DNA from: Pseudomonas pergaminensis | GTDB taxonomy: Bacteria > Pseudomonadota > Gammaproteobacteria > Pseudomonadales > Pseudomonadaceae | DNA: 64,000 nt | Direction: 5' to 3' | Assembly (NCBI RefSeq): GCF_024112395.2 | Contig: NZ_CP078013.2 | Span: 4,402,001-4,466,000 of the forward strand | Shown here: one piece after another, positions 9,100 to 19,500 of the stretch | How positions within the stretch are numbered: position 1 is the stretch's first letter | How the letters are laid out: the number at the start of each line of letters is the position of its first letter | Notes under the pieces: generated by a model | What the model saw: the letters and a program-made list of their open reading frames with translations, nothing else | What the model was told of the DNA's origin: nothing | The model's database searches: none | Made by a program: the position numbers and the translations under genes

Positions 9100-9774
9100 A
9101 TGGTGAATGAAGTGGTTGACCTTACCCTGACCAAACCGCGCTCGCGATGGGCCTTTATCAAGCGCCTGCAACGGCTGTGGCTGGGAATGCTGGTGGTGGC
9201 GTTGCTGCTCGCCGCCAGCCTGCTCTGGCACGCTTCACCCAAGGACCTGGGCATCGGCAACCGCCTGCTGACCTCCCACGTGCTGCCCCTCTGGCGCGAC
9301 GGCGATTTGATCGTGCTGGTGCGCCACGAAGAGCGTTGCGACCGCTCGACCAACCCATGCCTGGGCCCGGTGGAAGGCCTGACGATCCACGGCAGCCAGC
9401 AGGCCGAGATCCTCGGCAAAGCCTTTAAAACATTGGGCATGGAGGGCAGCGACGTACTGGCCAGCCCCGCCATCCGCACCGCCCAGACCCTGCGCTTCAT
9501 GTTCGGCAAAAACGAGTTGACCTCCGGCCAGCAAGCCGTCTGCGGCGCGGCCATGGGTGAGGAATTGCTCAGCCACAAAACCCCCGGACGCAACCTGGTG
9601 TTCGTCACCCACAGCGGCTGCATAGCCGACTTCGAAAACAGCCTGGGCTTCCCCCACGCCGCCTTCCCCCAGTACGGCAGCGCGCTGTTCGTGCAGGTAT
9701 TGCCCCACGGTAAATTCAAGACCCTGGGCATCGTCAACAACCCGGATTGGCCCGCCGCGTTAAAACAACTCTAA
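9100..9774 (+). CDS. Membrane-anchored histidine phosphatase (Ais/PmrG-like)
   Basis: 224 residues. An N-terminal membrane helix (about 27-44) is followed by the phosphatase fold: LVRHEER (about 74-79, catalytic RH), ASPAIRTAQTLRF (second Arg) and VTHSG (second His). This is the histidine phosphatase (phosphoglycerate-mutase-like) clan; Ais/PmrG members remove phosphate from LPS core heptose and are co-regulated with Ara4N addition. Its place directly before arnT supports an LPS role. ATG 9100 was preferred to GTG 9025, but neither has a strong ribosome site. Confidence 0.75.
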   Translation: MVNEVVDLTLTKPRSRWAFIKRLQRLWLGMLVVALLLAASLLWHASPKDLGIGNRLLTSHVLPLWRDGDLIVLVRHEERCDRSTNPCLGPVEGLTIHGSQQAEILGKAFKTLGMEGSDVLASPAIRTAQTLRFMFGKNELTSGQQAVCGAAMGEELLSHKTPGRNLVFVTHSGCIADFENSLGFPHAAFPQYGSALFVQVLPHGKFKTLGIVNNPDWPAALKQL

Positions 9775-9781
9775 TCACTTT

Positions 9782-9820
9782 CCTGTCTGTTTGTTCAGCA
9801 AAAAGACAGGCCTGCTCTGG
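9782..9820 (+). promoter_or_regulatory. Imperfect palindrome and motif copy 2 upstream of arnT
   Basis: Bases 9782-9810 form a near-perfect palindrome (CCTGTCT...AGACAGG with an inner TTTG/CAAA pair). It contains TGTTCAGCAAAAAGACAG (9792-9809), the counterpart of 9000-9017. GTTTAGTTGC (9824-9833) and CTTTTAAC (9836-9843) follow. It could end the phosphatase transcript or act as a regulatory site for arnT; there is no T-run. Confidence 0.35.
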
Positions 9821-9951
9821 CATGTTTAGTTGCGCCTTTTAACTAAGGACGTCATGAATATTTCCTGCAACTCAGTGACCGTTGTGACTTTTTCTTCCAC
9901 GACTTTATTAGTTCAAACTTCTTCCACTAAACGTCAGGGAGCGACGTTTGC

Positions 9952-11607
9952 ATGACTCGATTAAAACCGCTGCCGGTCTTACTGCTGGCCTTTGTCGCGT
10001 TCTACCTGCTGCCCCTGGGCCTGCACGGCCTGTGGATACCCGACGAGACCCGCTACGCGCAGATCAGCCAGGAAATGCTCCAGAGCGGCAACTGGATCGC
10101 GCCGCACTTCATGGGGATCCGCTATTTTGAAAAGCCTGCCGGCGGCTACTGGTTGATCGCCCTCGGCCAGGCGGTGTTTGGCCAGAACCTGTTCGGTGTA
10201 CGCATCGCCTCGGCGCTGACCACCGGCCTGAGCGTGCTGCTCGCCTACCTGATCGCCCGTCGCCTGTGGAATGACCCGCGCAAAAGCTTCGCCTGCGCCC
10301 TGCTCTACCTGAGCTTCGGCCTGGTGGCTGGCCAAGCTGGCTATTCCAACCTGGACCCGCTTTTCACCCTATGGGTCAACCTGAGCCTGGTGGCCCTGTG
10401 GTTTGCCCTCGACAGCACCACCCAACGCGGCCGCTTGTGGGCCTGGGCCGTGGTGGGGTTGGCCTGTGCGTTGGGTTTCTTGACCAAGGGTTTCCTGGCC
10501 TGGGTGCTGCCGGTGCTGATTGCCCTGCCCTACATGCTCTGGCAACGCCGCCTGGGCGAACTGCTGCGCTACGGCCCGTTGGCGATACTGGTAGCGGTTT
10601 TGGTGTGCCTGCCGTGGGCACTGGCGATCCACCTCCAAGAACCAGACTTCTGGCGCTTCTTTTTCTGGAATGAACACATTCGCCGCTTCAGCGCCGACAA
10701 CGCGCAACATGTGCGGCCGTGGTGGTTCTTCCTGCCAATCATTGCTGTGTCATGCCTGCCCTGGGCAGGGCTGTTGCCCAGCACCCTACGCACAACCTGG
10801 CAGCAAAAGCGCCAGCCGGCCATCGCCTTCCTGGCCCTGTGGCTGCTGCTGCCGCTGGGCTTCTTCAGCCTGAGCAACGGCAAGTTGCCGACCTACATCA
10901 TGCCGTGCCTGCTGCCCCTCGCGCTATTGATGGGGCACACCCTGACGGACCTGATCAACCGGCACAAAGCCCGCACGATCTGCCTCAATGGCCTGCTCAA
11001 CTTCGTGATCGGCATGGCCGCCATGATCGGCCTGATCTACCTGCAAATCGCCCGGCCGTTGTACAGCAACAGCCACGCCGAGATGTTCAGCCTGTCCCTG
11101 GCCTTTATCGTGTTGCTGGTGTGGATCCTCGCCAACCTGCTGCAAGCGTTCCGGCCGTTGACGCTGTGGGCCATGCCCGCCCTGGGCATCGGCCTGCTGG
11201 TGATATTGCTGCCGGCGAGCATGCCCGCCTGGATCGCGGACAACGAAATGCCCGACCAGTTTGTGCTCGAACACTTGGAAGAACTGCAGCAGACTCAAGC
11301 GCTGCTGAGCAATGAATTGGAGAGTGCCAGCGCCCTGGCCTGGCGCCTGAATCGCCCGGACGTGGCGCTGTATGACACCGAGGGCGAGCTGCGCTATGGC
11401 TTGCAATACGCGGGTTCGGCACATCGCAAAGTGGAATTGGAAGCGGTCCAGGCCTGGCTCAAGGCCGCCCGCCAGCGTGGCTCGGTGGGCGTGCTGATGC
11501 GGGTCAACAGCACCAGTGAAATGCGCGAGGCGGGGCAATTGCCGCCCGGCGGCAAACGTTATTACAAGGGTTATCTCGAACTGATCATCTACCCGAGCCT
11601 GCCCTGA
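9952..11607 (+). CDS. arnT: ArnT-like undecaprenyl-phosphate-sugar:lipid A transferase (GT83/GT39-type)
   Basis: 551 residues with about a dozen hydrophobic helices. The first periplasmic loop has the conserved acidic site ([16 protein letters not shown], residues 28-43) and EKPAGGYWL. The C-terminal soluble part has [15 protein letters not shown]. In Proteobacteria ArnT moves 4-amino-4-deoxy-L-arabinose from a lipid carrier to lipid A, lowering the negative charge and giving polymyxin resistance. The other arn genes are not in the window, so the sugar donor could differ. The stop TGA overlaps the next ATG (TGATG), so the following transferase gene is translationally coupled. Start ATG 9952 opens with [13 protein letters not shown]. 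Confidence 0.8.
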   Translation: MTRLKPLPVLLLAFVAFYLLPLGLHGLWIPDETRYAQISQEMLQSGNWIAPHFMGIRYFEKPAGGYWLIALGQAVFGQNLFGVRIASALTTGLSVLLAYLIARRLWNDPRKSFACALLYLSFGLVAGQAGYSNLDPLFTLWVNLSLVALWFALDSTTQRGRLWAWAVVGLACALGFLTKGFLAWVLPVLIALPYMLWQRRLGELLRYGPLAILVAVLVCLPWALAIHLQEPDFWRFFFWNEHIRRFSADNAQHVRPWWFFLPIIAVSCLPWAGLLPSTLRTTWQQKRQPAIAFLALWLLLPLGFFSLSNGKLPTYIMPCLLPLALLMGHTLTDLINRHKARTICLNGLLNFVIGMAAMIGLIYLQIARPLYSNSHAEMFSLSLAFIVLLVWILANLLQAFRPLTLWAMPALGIGLLVILLPASMPAWIADNEMPDQFVLEHLEELQQTQALLSNELESASALAWRLNRPDVALYDTEGELRYGLQYAGSAHRKVELEAVQAWLKAARQRGSVGVLMRVNSTSEMREAGQLPPGGKRYYKGYLELIIYPSLP

Positions 11608-13127
11608 TGACGACGTTGTGGAAGAGCGAACGCGGCGCCCTGCTGCTATTGCTGGGCGTCACCGCGCTGCTGCTGCTCACCGGCCTCGGCGCACGCGACC
11701 TGTGGGGCCCGGAGACCCGCTGGGCGAACATCGCCTTGCAGATGCTGCAGAGCGGAAATTACTTCGACCCCTACCTCAAGGGCGCGCCCTATTACGACAA
11801 GCCCCTGCCTTCCTATTGGCTGATCACCGCCACGGCCCACCTGATGGGTGGCCTCGGGCCGTGGTCACTGCGCTTGCCCTCGGTGATCGGCGCCTGGCTG
11901 AGCGTGTGGCTGGTCTACCTGCTCGGTGAGCAACTGATGCGCAAAGGCACCGGGCTGATCGCCGGCTGGATGCTCGCCACCACCTTCTACTTTCTGTTCT
12001 GGGCGCGGGTGGCCACGGCGGATGTGCTGACGGTGTGTGGCGTGCTGGCCGCGGTCTGGTGGTACTGGCGTGGACCAAAGGACACCCGGCTGGGTCGCTA
12101 TACCTTGTTTTTCCTGTTGCTCGCCGTGAACTCGCTGTTCAAGGGCTTGATCGGCTTTGTGCTGCCAGGCCTGGTCCTGCTGCCGCACCTGCTCGGCGAG
12201 CAGCGCTACAAGCAGCATCTCAACCTGCGCCTGGTGCTCGCCCTGCTGATCGCCGCCGCGGTGTATGCCGTGCCGTTCGTGCTGTCGCATGTCTACGGTG
12301 CGCCGACCTAGGGGCAAAGCGGCCTGGCCCTGGTATTCCGCGAAAACGTGGTGCGATTCTTCGACCACTTCGACCACATGGGGCCGATCCACACCTACCT
12401 GATCTACCTGCCCGCCTACACCCTGCCGTGGCTGCCGTGCTGGCTGCTCGGCCTGCGGCTGGCGCTGCGGCACTGGCGCCAGGCCCCGCCCAACGTGCGA
12501 TGGCTGGTGTGGGGCCTGGGCCTGTTGTTTATGTTCTTCACCGCCAGTGGCAGCCGGCGCAGCTACTACGTGTTGCCACTGGTGCCCTTCGCCCAGTTGC
12601 TCGGCGCCTGGTGGCTCAGCGAACGCCTGCAAGCCAGGCCCGCCAGCCGCCCGCGCTGGTACAAAGGGTTCGCCTGCGCCGCGGTGTTGATGCTGCTGGT
12701 CATTGGCGTGGCCTATCCATGGAGCTACGGCAATGGCGGCGTCACCCGCCTGGCCGAGGATGTGCGTACCGAAGCGGTCAAAAGCGCGCCTTGGGATGAG
12801 TGGCAAATGGTGCTGGTGGAAGTGGACAACAAGGTGCCGATGTACCTGCAAAACAGTGGCAAGCCTTTCTACTACGTGGCCGAGACCCAGGACTTCCCGC
12901 GCCAGGGCGACAGCGCGGCGTTCATGGCCTGGCTGCAGAAAACCAGCGTCAAGGCCTTCGACCCGCAGCGCACGATCATCGTCGCGCAGTATTCCAAGGA
13001 TGATCCGACGCCGTTGGCGTACCTGGGCGCGGATCACCAGGTCATCACCACCCAGCCGGACAATGGCGAGCGTTTGTTTCAAAAACGGCAGGACGGCAAC
13101 GTGGCGTTCGTTCCCTTGCCTGAATAG
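11607..13127 (+). pseudogene. Second ArnT-like glycosyltransferase gene broken by an in-frame TAG
   Basis: One reading frame runs from ATG 11607 to TAA 13127 with a single internal stop, TAG at 12309-12311 (codon 235). Before it lie ArnT-like features (DLWGPETRWANIALQ, YYDKPLPSYWL, membrane helices). After it the same frame continues with family-like sequence (FFDHFDHMGPIHTYL, SGSRRSYYVLPLVPFAQLLG and a soluble C-terminal domain). TGG (Trp) or CAG (Gln) to TAG is a one-base change; the context CCGACCTAGGGGCAA fits ...PTWGQ. There are no other lesions, so the change is recent, a sequencing error, or suppressed. Without readthrough, a 234-residue membrane fragment would be made. Confidence 0.8.
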
Positions 13128-13135
13128 AAGCGGTC

Positions 13136-13849
13136 TTATCCTTTTGGCAGGCTGGCGGCATGGATAAATGCCTCATCCAGGCTTTGGGCGTCGTAGGCGC
13201 CCATGAAGCCTTGCGCATCAGTGAAACGGTTGAATCGCCTTTGGCTCAGCATGTAAAAGTCATCGCAATGCGCGACGATTTCATCGACGTTGTGTGATGA
13301 AACCAACACCGCGACACCCTCTGCCGCCGCCCCCTCCAGACAACGCCAGATGTGATAACGAAACTCTGGATCCACACCCGCCGTGGGTTCATCCAGTATC
13401 ACCAGGTCCGCGTTGGCGCAGAGCAGGGACAACGTAAAAAACCAACGCTTTTCCCCATAGCTGCAGAGTGCGGATTTTTTGTTCCAGATCTCGCAGTAAC
13501 GCTCTGCGATGCCGGGGCTCCATTTTTCGATTTTGTCGAGTGCATGTTGTTGGGTGACCCTGGTGTCGGAGCAAAACAGCATGGTCATTTTGAAGATGTC
13601 GAACATGCGAAATACAGGGGGTGTGCTGATGATCTGTGACAGGTACAGCAGCTTGGAAAAGGCGCTGTTTATTTCACCACCCTCTCTTTTCTTCAGGCCG
13701 CACAGCACATCAAAAAAGGTGGTTTTGCCGGAGCCGTTTGGGCCAAGAAGGCCTGATATGGAGCCGGCGGTGACTGTCAGAGAAGCCTTATGAAACACGA
13801 TATGAGTTCCATATCTGACGTCAAGAGAGTCTACGAGAAGCCTTGCCAT
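13136..13849 (-). CDS. mcbF: ABC transporter ATPase, McbF-like (microcin export/immunity)
   Basis: 237 residues. Walker A GLLGPNGSGKTT, Walker B DLVILDEPTAGVDPEF and the H-loop SSHNVDEI are clear. The signature is unusual, SYGEKRWFFTLSLL instead of LSGGQ-type. Length and order match McbF of the microcin B17 operon, where McbE/McbF pump the microcin out and protect the producer. The start is ATG 13849, overlapping the stop of the permease frame (TGATG). The gene is intact and has lower GC and rarer codons than its neighbours, a sign of transfer. If the permease is dead, this ATPase has lost its partner. The McbF name rests mostly on context. Confidence 0.6.
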   Translation of the reverse strand: MARLLVDSLDVRYGTHIVFHKASLTVTAGSISGLLGPNGSGKTTFFDVLCGLKKREGGEINSAFSKLLYLSQIISTPPVFRMFDIFKMTMLFCSDTRVTQQHALDKIEKWSPGIAERYCEIWNKKSALCSYGEKRWFFTLSLLCANADLVILDEPTAGVDPEFRYHIWRCLEGAAAEGVAVLVSSHNVDEIVAHCDDFYMLSQRRFNRFTDAQGFMGAYDAQSLDEAFIHAASLPKG

Positions 13850-14595
13850 CAATAACGACTCCAAACAGGATTAATTAATAAATAACGACACATCACTAAA
13901 AACAAAAACACAAGCGAAATGGCAACAACCCAGAAAACCAAACCGCATTCAACCACACCGTCCAACATAATCTTATTCGCCCACCACATCGGGTTAAAAA
14001 AACCGACAATAGCTAAGGCGGGACTGACTGGCCCCCTACTGATGATCTCGAGAGCCAACATCGTAAGGGACAAAATTGAAAAGAAGGTGTTCGTATTTTG
14101 AAAGCCTAATGGGACAAGCGTCAGCAACAGCGCGGGTATAGAAAAAAGAAGAAAGCAAACATAAAATCGCCCTACGATCACAAGATACTCCGCGACATCA
14201 AACTCCCCTGAAAAAATTCGAGTGAGTATATAAAATACGGAGCAATACAATATTGAAACAACTGAATATGCATAAAACTGCCCAATCAAAAAAACAACCA
14301 TCGTACGTTTCGTGTAAACAAAATACCGAAGAAAACCACTTTCCCTTCGACCAACTATGTAAAAGGCAAACCCGAACAGTGCAACATTTGAGGAAACAAA
14401 GGCGTAAAACCATGAAGTCTTCGAAAGGTAATCCACGGCCTCACTACTCAATGGCGCACGCGCGTAGGTAAGCAAATAATAGGTAACCACTGGAGATACC
14501 ACTGTCCAAAATAATGCAACAGGTTCTCTGAGTTGTTATTTTATAAATAGCGCCGCTAGCAAAGCCGGCCTTGACACGAAATAAAAACCCATCAT
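13849..14595 (-). pseudogene. mcbE: ABC-2-type permease, McbE-like, with an in-frame TAA at codon 20
   Basis: The true start appears to be ATG 14595, behind a good ribosome site (GAGGTGA). It reads MMGFYFVSRPALLAALFIK, then TAA (14538-14536), then QLREPVALFWTVVSPVV and on to the end in the same frame. The typical ABC-2 motif LREPxALFWT right after the stop shows that the upstream part belongs to the gene. CAA or CAG to TAA is a simple change. The rest (about 228 residues, six hydrophobic helices) is undamaged. Calling the gene from the later GTG 14502 would hide the lesion. It overlaps the ATPase start by one base. GC is low compared with the window. Confidence 0.72.
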
Positions 14596-14600
14596 TCACC

Positions 14601-14768
14601 TCACGGAAACGGGACCATAACTTCTAGCCTAGAGCTTTCAACCGGGTACAGTGCGCCACCGCTCGGGTATCCCCTTTTGCAAGAGTCCAGATTCCTTGAT
14701 AGTAATGAGCGCATCAATTTCTCTACATCTGAAAACTCTAAGGAGAAAGGTGAGAAATGCTCAAGATC
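14601..14768 (-). pseudogene. mcbC: Remnant of a McbC/SagB-like dehydrogenase joined to a YcaO-like C-terminus
   Basis: Read from 14768 down to the stop at 14603, one frame gives about 55 residues containing RGYPSGGALYPVE. This is the flavin-binding hallmark of SagB/McbC-type azoline dehydrogenases and nitroreductases (R-x-YPSGGALYP). A few residues later it ends in EVMVPFP and a stop, like the proline-rich C-terminus of YcaO cyclodehydratases (McbD). The stop lies 5 bases before the permease ATG, where the end of mcbD would be expected. The simplest reading is two internal deletions that fused mcbC and mcbD fragments. It is below the usual ORF length cut-offs and has no start of its own. Confidence 0.6.
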
Positions 14769-15003
14769 TCAGGGGAATTGCTCTTTCTAAAAATGCAAAA
14801 GCATCATTATGATTTAATCCGTTTTCCGCCAACACCTCATCCAGCTCGACTTTCTTCATCAGCTTCGACAGTTTTAGTTGCCGAAGGGCTCTTATCAACG
14901 ACTGTGAATGAATTTTCGAAACCCCGACGTCGGAAATTAAAAGACTCTCCGCCTCAAAGTTCAGGATTTCATAGTTAGGCATGGTTATATTCATTAGCCT
15001 CAT
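14761..15003 (-). pseudogene. mcbB: N-terminal fragment of a McbB-like protein
   Basis: 80 residues (MRLMNITMPNYEILNFEAES..., then ISDVGVSKIHSQSLIRALRQL and VELDEVLAENGLNHNDAFAFLE), ending abruptly at a stop inside what would be a ~300-residue protein. From memory, McbB of microcin B17 opens with the same pattern: a short beta region, an 'SDV/SSVDI' turn and a helical leader-binding-like segment. The next frame carries McbC-like sequence directly behind it, so the 3' part of mcbB is deleted. The match is a recollection of the family pattern, not an alignment. Confidence 0.45.
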
Positions 15004-16008
15004 GCGCGCATTAAATTAGGTTGCTCACCGTCAAGCAACAACACCAAATCTAGTCCAGCAGGAGAATATCGCAACAACAATAAAATCTTCATACAGGAAA
15101 TATAACTATCAACTTTAGGAAAGTTCACTCACACAATTCAGAAGATCAACAATTGCCAAAAACGTCAAAGCTATCACCCATCACACTTCAAAAAATCAAA
15201 CCCTGTGAATTTAATAACTTACAAATTATCGAACTAATAGAATCAACTAATACCCACGCAGGTGTCTTTTGCAAAACAGAACTTAGCCCTACAGACGCGA
15301 ACAAAAAAAAAAAAAACGACAAACGGCACTGGTTAGTTCTTAATGTTTGTCGTCCGCGCTACGCTAATACCGGCGTCGCTCACCCGTGTAATGACTACAT
15401 CACCGAGGATGTGTGTACAGAGACGGCCAAACTCGCGTAGTGCTTTCAGCACACCCGCAGGTGGTGTGTATGGTGCAGAGTACCTCCTTGAGTTTTTCTG
15501 CCTCGCGAATGAATGCGATGTGCCCTTGGGGCTCTTCGCAGTGGGCATCGCTCGCTGCGCCATACGCCCGCAATCAAGTATCCGGATTGATCCGGCTTTT
15601 GCGCTGCGCACTCGCCAAGTTCCGGCTGTTGAGGTCGCTGTTCCGTCTGCCCGTGTACAGGACGATGGCGCGGTTGGTCACCCGTTGCAGGTCGGACAAG
15701 CGCTGAGAAATGCAAAGGATGACTATGCAGCGGGCGTGTTGGCAGTGTGTTTGGTGAGCGTATAGGTAGCCTTGGACTGCGTGGCGCGAGCGGCAATAGC
15801 CCGAAAACGAGTCGAACAAACAGTCATGCGCCGCAGGGAAGAACAATCGTCTTAATCACCTGCAAGATAGTTGGGCTCATCAAAACCAACAGCTCCATAT
15901 AACCCAAACACATGGATACTTGTTTTTTATACCTGTCAACATTCACAGTTTACACACGTCTGAAACTTGAAATAATTGGAGCACACCCACCCAAAGGAAG
16001 CGCTCATC
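15004..16008. other. About 1 kb with no convincing gene, AT-rich then GC-rich
   Basis: 15004-15350 is AT-rich, as expected upstream of a transferred operon; I looked for a Gly/Ser/Cys-rich McbA-like precursor and found none. 15330-15850 has higher GC and short overlapping ORFs on both strands, none with a ribosome site and family-like sequence. A minus-strand reading is interrupted by a TGA at 15574-15576 and continues as EEPQGHIAFIREAEKLKE, so a decayed gene is possible. Confidence 0.4.
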
Positions 16009-16497
16009 ATGTCTCAGGCACACTTGAACGACCTCATTCATCACAACGAGCCCGGCAACAGCAAAGCAACGGGTACATTCACCGTAAGTCTGGATGGTGC
16101 TCCATTCCCACTGCCACCAGAAAAACGCTTGGATTTCGAGAAACATCTCGGCGACGAGCTTTTCGAAACCAGATGGATTGGCAGGAGAGTAGGTGAGCAG
16201 CCTGACGCCAACTATCAAGCCGTTGTATTGGCCATTTCAGATTCGGTCCCCGATGGCACTCATCAAGTTACATACTTTGGAGACGTAACGGTGACTTACG
16301 CTCTTGTTAAAAACGGTCTCATCGTCAGTTATTATGCAAGGGAAGGAGAACTCACCCTCACCTCTGATCGCACATCTGGGCAGGAGCATATTTATGGCAC
16401 TTTCACCAATTGCCGAATGGTTCAGGATGGGGCGCCGCAAAATGAGTTCCGGATGTCGGGCACTTATGACCTGAAGGATGTTCACATCATCCCTTGA
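16009..16497 (+). CDS. Conserved hypothetical beta-rich protein
   Basis: 162 residues. ATG 16009 has a ribosome site (AAAGGAAG) 9 bases upstream; an earlier TTG at 15976 has none. No signal peptide or membrane helix. The sequence alternates short strands (GTFTVSLDG, YQAVVLAIS, VTYFGDVTVTYALV, GELTLTSD, HIYGTFTNC, RMSGTYDL), which suggests a small beta-sandwich or lipocalin-like barrel. I do not recognise the family. It stands alone and converges on the NRPS gene, with a shared terminator between them. Confidence 0.65.
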   Translation: MSQAHLNDLIHHNEPGNSKATGTFTVSLDGAPFPLPPEKRLDFEKHLGDELFETRWIGRRVGEQPDANYQAVVLAISDSVPDGTHQVTYFGDVTVTYALVKNGLIVSYYAREGELTLTSDRTSGQEHIYGTFTNCRMVQDGAPQNEFRMSGTYDLKDVHIIP

Positions 16498-16530
16498 AAA
16501 AAGGGGGGCGGTGCCAATTGCAGCCGCCCC
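16497..16530. terminator. Bidirectional terminator between hypothetical gene and NRPS gene
   Basis: GGGGCGG (16505-16511) pairs with CCGCCCC (16524-16530), extended by GC/GC inside. The A-run at 16497-16502 gives a T-run after the hairpin on the minus strand, so it mainly ends the NRPS transcript. Confidence 0.75.
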
Positions 16531-16537
16531 TCTCACT

Positions 16538-19500
16538 TCAAATCCGCCGCCGCCGCCCCAACTGCGGAATAGCCGCCTGAGGCACCTCCACCCGCTGCAC
16601 CTGCGTCAACACACACCCAGCCAGTTGCGCCACCGTCGGATGACTGAACAACGCCCGCGCATCCACCTCCACCCCCGCCTTGCGCATCCGCGCCACCAGG
16701 TTCACCGCCAACAACGAATGCCCCCCCAGCTCAAAGAAATGATCGTGTCGCCCCACCCGCTCCAACTTCAGCACCTCAGCCCAGATCCCGGCCATCAAGC
16801 TCTCCACGGCTCCGACCGGCGCGGCATAGGCTCGGCTCACCACCGCCCCCAACCCCGGCTCCGGCAAGGCCTTGCGGTCGAGTTTGCCCGCTGGGTTGAG
16901 CGGTAATTCGTCGAGTTGCACAAACGCCGCCGGCACCATGTATTCCGGCAATTGCTCCAGCACATGGGCGCGCAACGCATCCGGGCTCGGCGCCTCGGCA
17001 CGCGCGGTGAAGTACGCCACCAGGCGTTCATCGCGAATCAACACCGCCACTTCACGCAACGCCGGATGCATCAGCAGCCTTGACTCGATCTCCCCCAGTT
17101 CCAGGCGCACACCGCGCAGTTTGACCTGGAAGTCGTTACGCCCGAGGAACTCCAGATTGCCGTCAGGCAGGTAACGCACCAGGTCGCCAGTGCGATACAG
17201 GCGATCTCCGGCCACGAACGGGCTGTCGATAAAACGCTCGGCGGTCATCTGCTGCAGCCCCAGGTAACCCCGCGCCACGCCGACCCCACCGATGTGCAAC
17301 TGACCGCTCACGCCCATCGGCACCGGCGCATCCTGTTCATCCAACACATACAAGCGCGTGTTGTTGATCGCCCGGCCAATCGGCAATTGCAGGGCCGGCA
17401 CCGGCGCGCCAGGCTCCAGGGTCCAGGCGCTGCTGTCCACCGTGGCTTCGGTGGGGCCATAGACATTATGCAAGCGCACCTTGGGCAAGCGCGCTTGCAC
17501 GCCACGGGCCAGGGCTTCGGTGAGTTCGCCGCCGCCACACAACACATCGGTGAGGCTGGTGCACAGCGCCGACGCCTCCAGCTCAAGGAATTGCTGCAAC
17601 ATCGCCGGCACAAACTTGATCACCGTGATCTGCTGCTCGCGAATCACCTGCGCCAGGTAGGCAGGCTCGCGATGACCATCGGGCCGCGCCAGGACCAAGC
17701 GCATGCCATGGGTGAGCGGCCAGAACAGCTCCCACACCGACCCATCGAAGCTGAACGGCGCCCGCTGCAACAGCGCGCCGCCTTCGGCATTGGGGCAAAG
17801 CCGGGAACCCCAGTGCATCAGGTTGCCGAGCCCGCGATGCTCGATCATCACGCCTTTGGGCGTACCGGTGGAGCCCGAGGTGTACATAACGTAGGCCAGG
17901 TTGGCGACGCTCAAACCGGGCACAAGCGGGTTGCCGCTGGGTGCCTGGCTCCAGGCGCAGTGGTCGAAGTCGATCACCGGGATCGACACCTCACCCGGCA
18001 CGTCGCGGGTGGCGGCGTGCACCAGCAACGCGACCGGTTGGCTGTCCTGAAGCATGTAGGCCAGGCGCTCGCGCGGGTAGCCAGGGTCGAGCGGCACATA
18101 GGCGCCGCCCGCCTTGAGGATGGCCAGCAGGCCCACCACCAGGTCCAGCCCGCGTTCGACGCACAGCGCGACGCGGGTGTCCGGTTGCACACCGCGTTCA
18201 CGCAGGTGGAAGGCCAGTTGGTTGGCGCGTTCGTTGAGTTCGCGGTAAGTCAGTTGCCGCTCGCCGGCCTGCACGGCCACGGCATGCGGGATTTGCCGCG
18301 CGTGGGCTTCGAACAACGCCTGCACGGTGAGGTGCTCGGGGTAGTCCGTGGCCGTGGCGTTATAGTCCACCAGCAGGGTGTTCAGTTCGCTGGCGGGCAG
18401 TACCTGCACGTCACGCAAGGGGCTTTGCGGCCTGTGTTCCAGCGCGTCCGCCAAGTTCACCAACGCGGTTTCGAGGTAGTCCAGCAGACGCTCGGCGCCG
18501 ACCTGGCGCGGGGCCTTGGCCTTGAGGCGAAAACCGCTGGCGATGTCGTCCACGGTCAGCATCAGCGGGTAGCTGAGGATGTCTTCGCTGCTGAGCAAGG
18601 CAATGCCCGGTACCAGGGTCAGGTCGCGCTCGGCGTCGGTGTGCCGGTAGTTGAGCAGGCTGTTGAACAAAGGCGACGCGCTGCTGCAGCGTTGGGCCAG
18701 CGCAAGGGAAGCTTGTTCATGGGCGAGCAAGGCGCTGAGCCGGGTGTGGGTGTCAACGAGCGCATCGGCCACCGTTCGCCCCGCCAGCCGCACCCGCAGC
18801 GGCAGGGTGTTGATGAACATGCCCAAGGCCCGGTCGGCGCCCTCGCCCGCTTGCAAACGGCCGAGCAGCACGGTGCCGAACACCACATCATCGCGCCCCG
18901 CGACACGGCCAAGCACATGGGCCCAGGCCAGGTGGAACAGGCTGGCGGCGCTCACGCCGGCCCCACGAGCCTGCGCACGCAGACGCTGGTTGAGGCTGTC
19001 GCTCAATACACGTTCGGCTTCGTCGGTGTGGGCGCGATCCGCCTGGCGCTCCTGCAGGCCGAACGCCAGGGTCGGCTCATCCACATCCCCCAACTGCTCA
19101 CGGAAAAACGCCTCATGCCCGGCCTGTCGCGCTGGCGAACGGGCTTGCACCACCACATTGCGATACGGCACCGGCGCAGGCAGTTGCGCCTGTTGGCCGA
19201 GCAGGTGGGCGCGGATTTCCTGCATCAGGATCGTGGTCGACGTGGCGTCGTTGACCAAGTGATGAAAGCGCAACCGGGCGACCCAGCGCGGGTGTGAAGG
19301 CTCTTCGGCATAGTCCAGGGCCATCAGCGGCGCCCGGCGCAAATCCAGCGGCGCAGGGCCTTCGCGCAGCGGTTCGACGCGCAACGGCGCCTGGCGCCAC
19401 ACCACCTGCATCGGTTGCTCCAAGCCCTCCCACACCAGGCTGGTGCGCAGGATGTCGTGGCGATCGATCACCTGTTGCAGGGCCTGGGCAAACGCGTCCA

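Noticed and set aside
13849..14502. Intact 217-aa permease starting at GTG 14502
   Set aside because: The conserved opening (LREPVALFWT) lies upstream of that GTG and joins a ribosome site and ATG through a single TAA, so the gene is treated as disrupted.
15333..15846. Several overlapping ORFs of 90-140 codons on both strands
   Set aside because: No ribosome sites or family motifs, and they compete with each other; at most a decayed gene.
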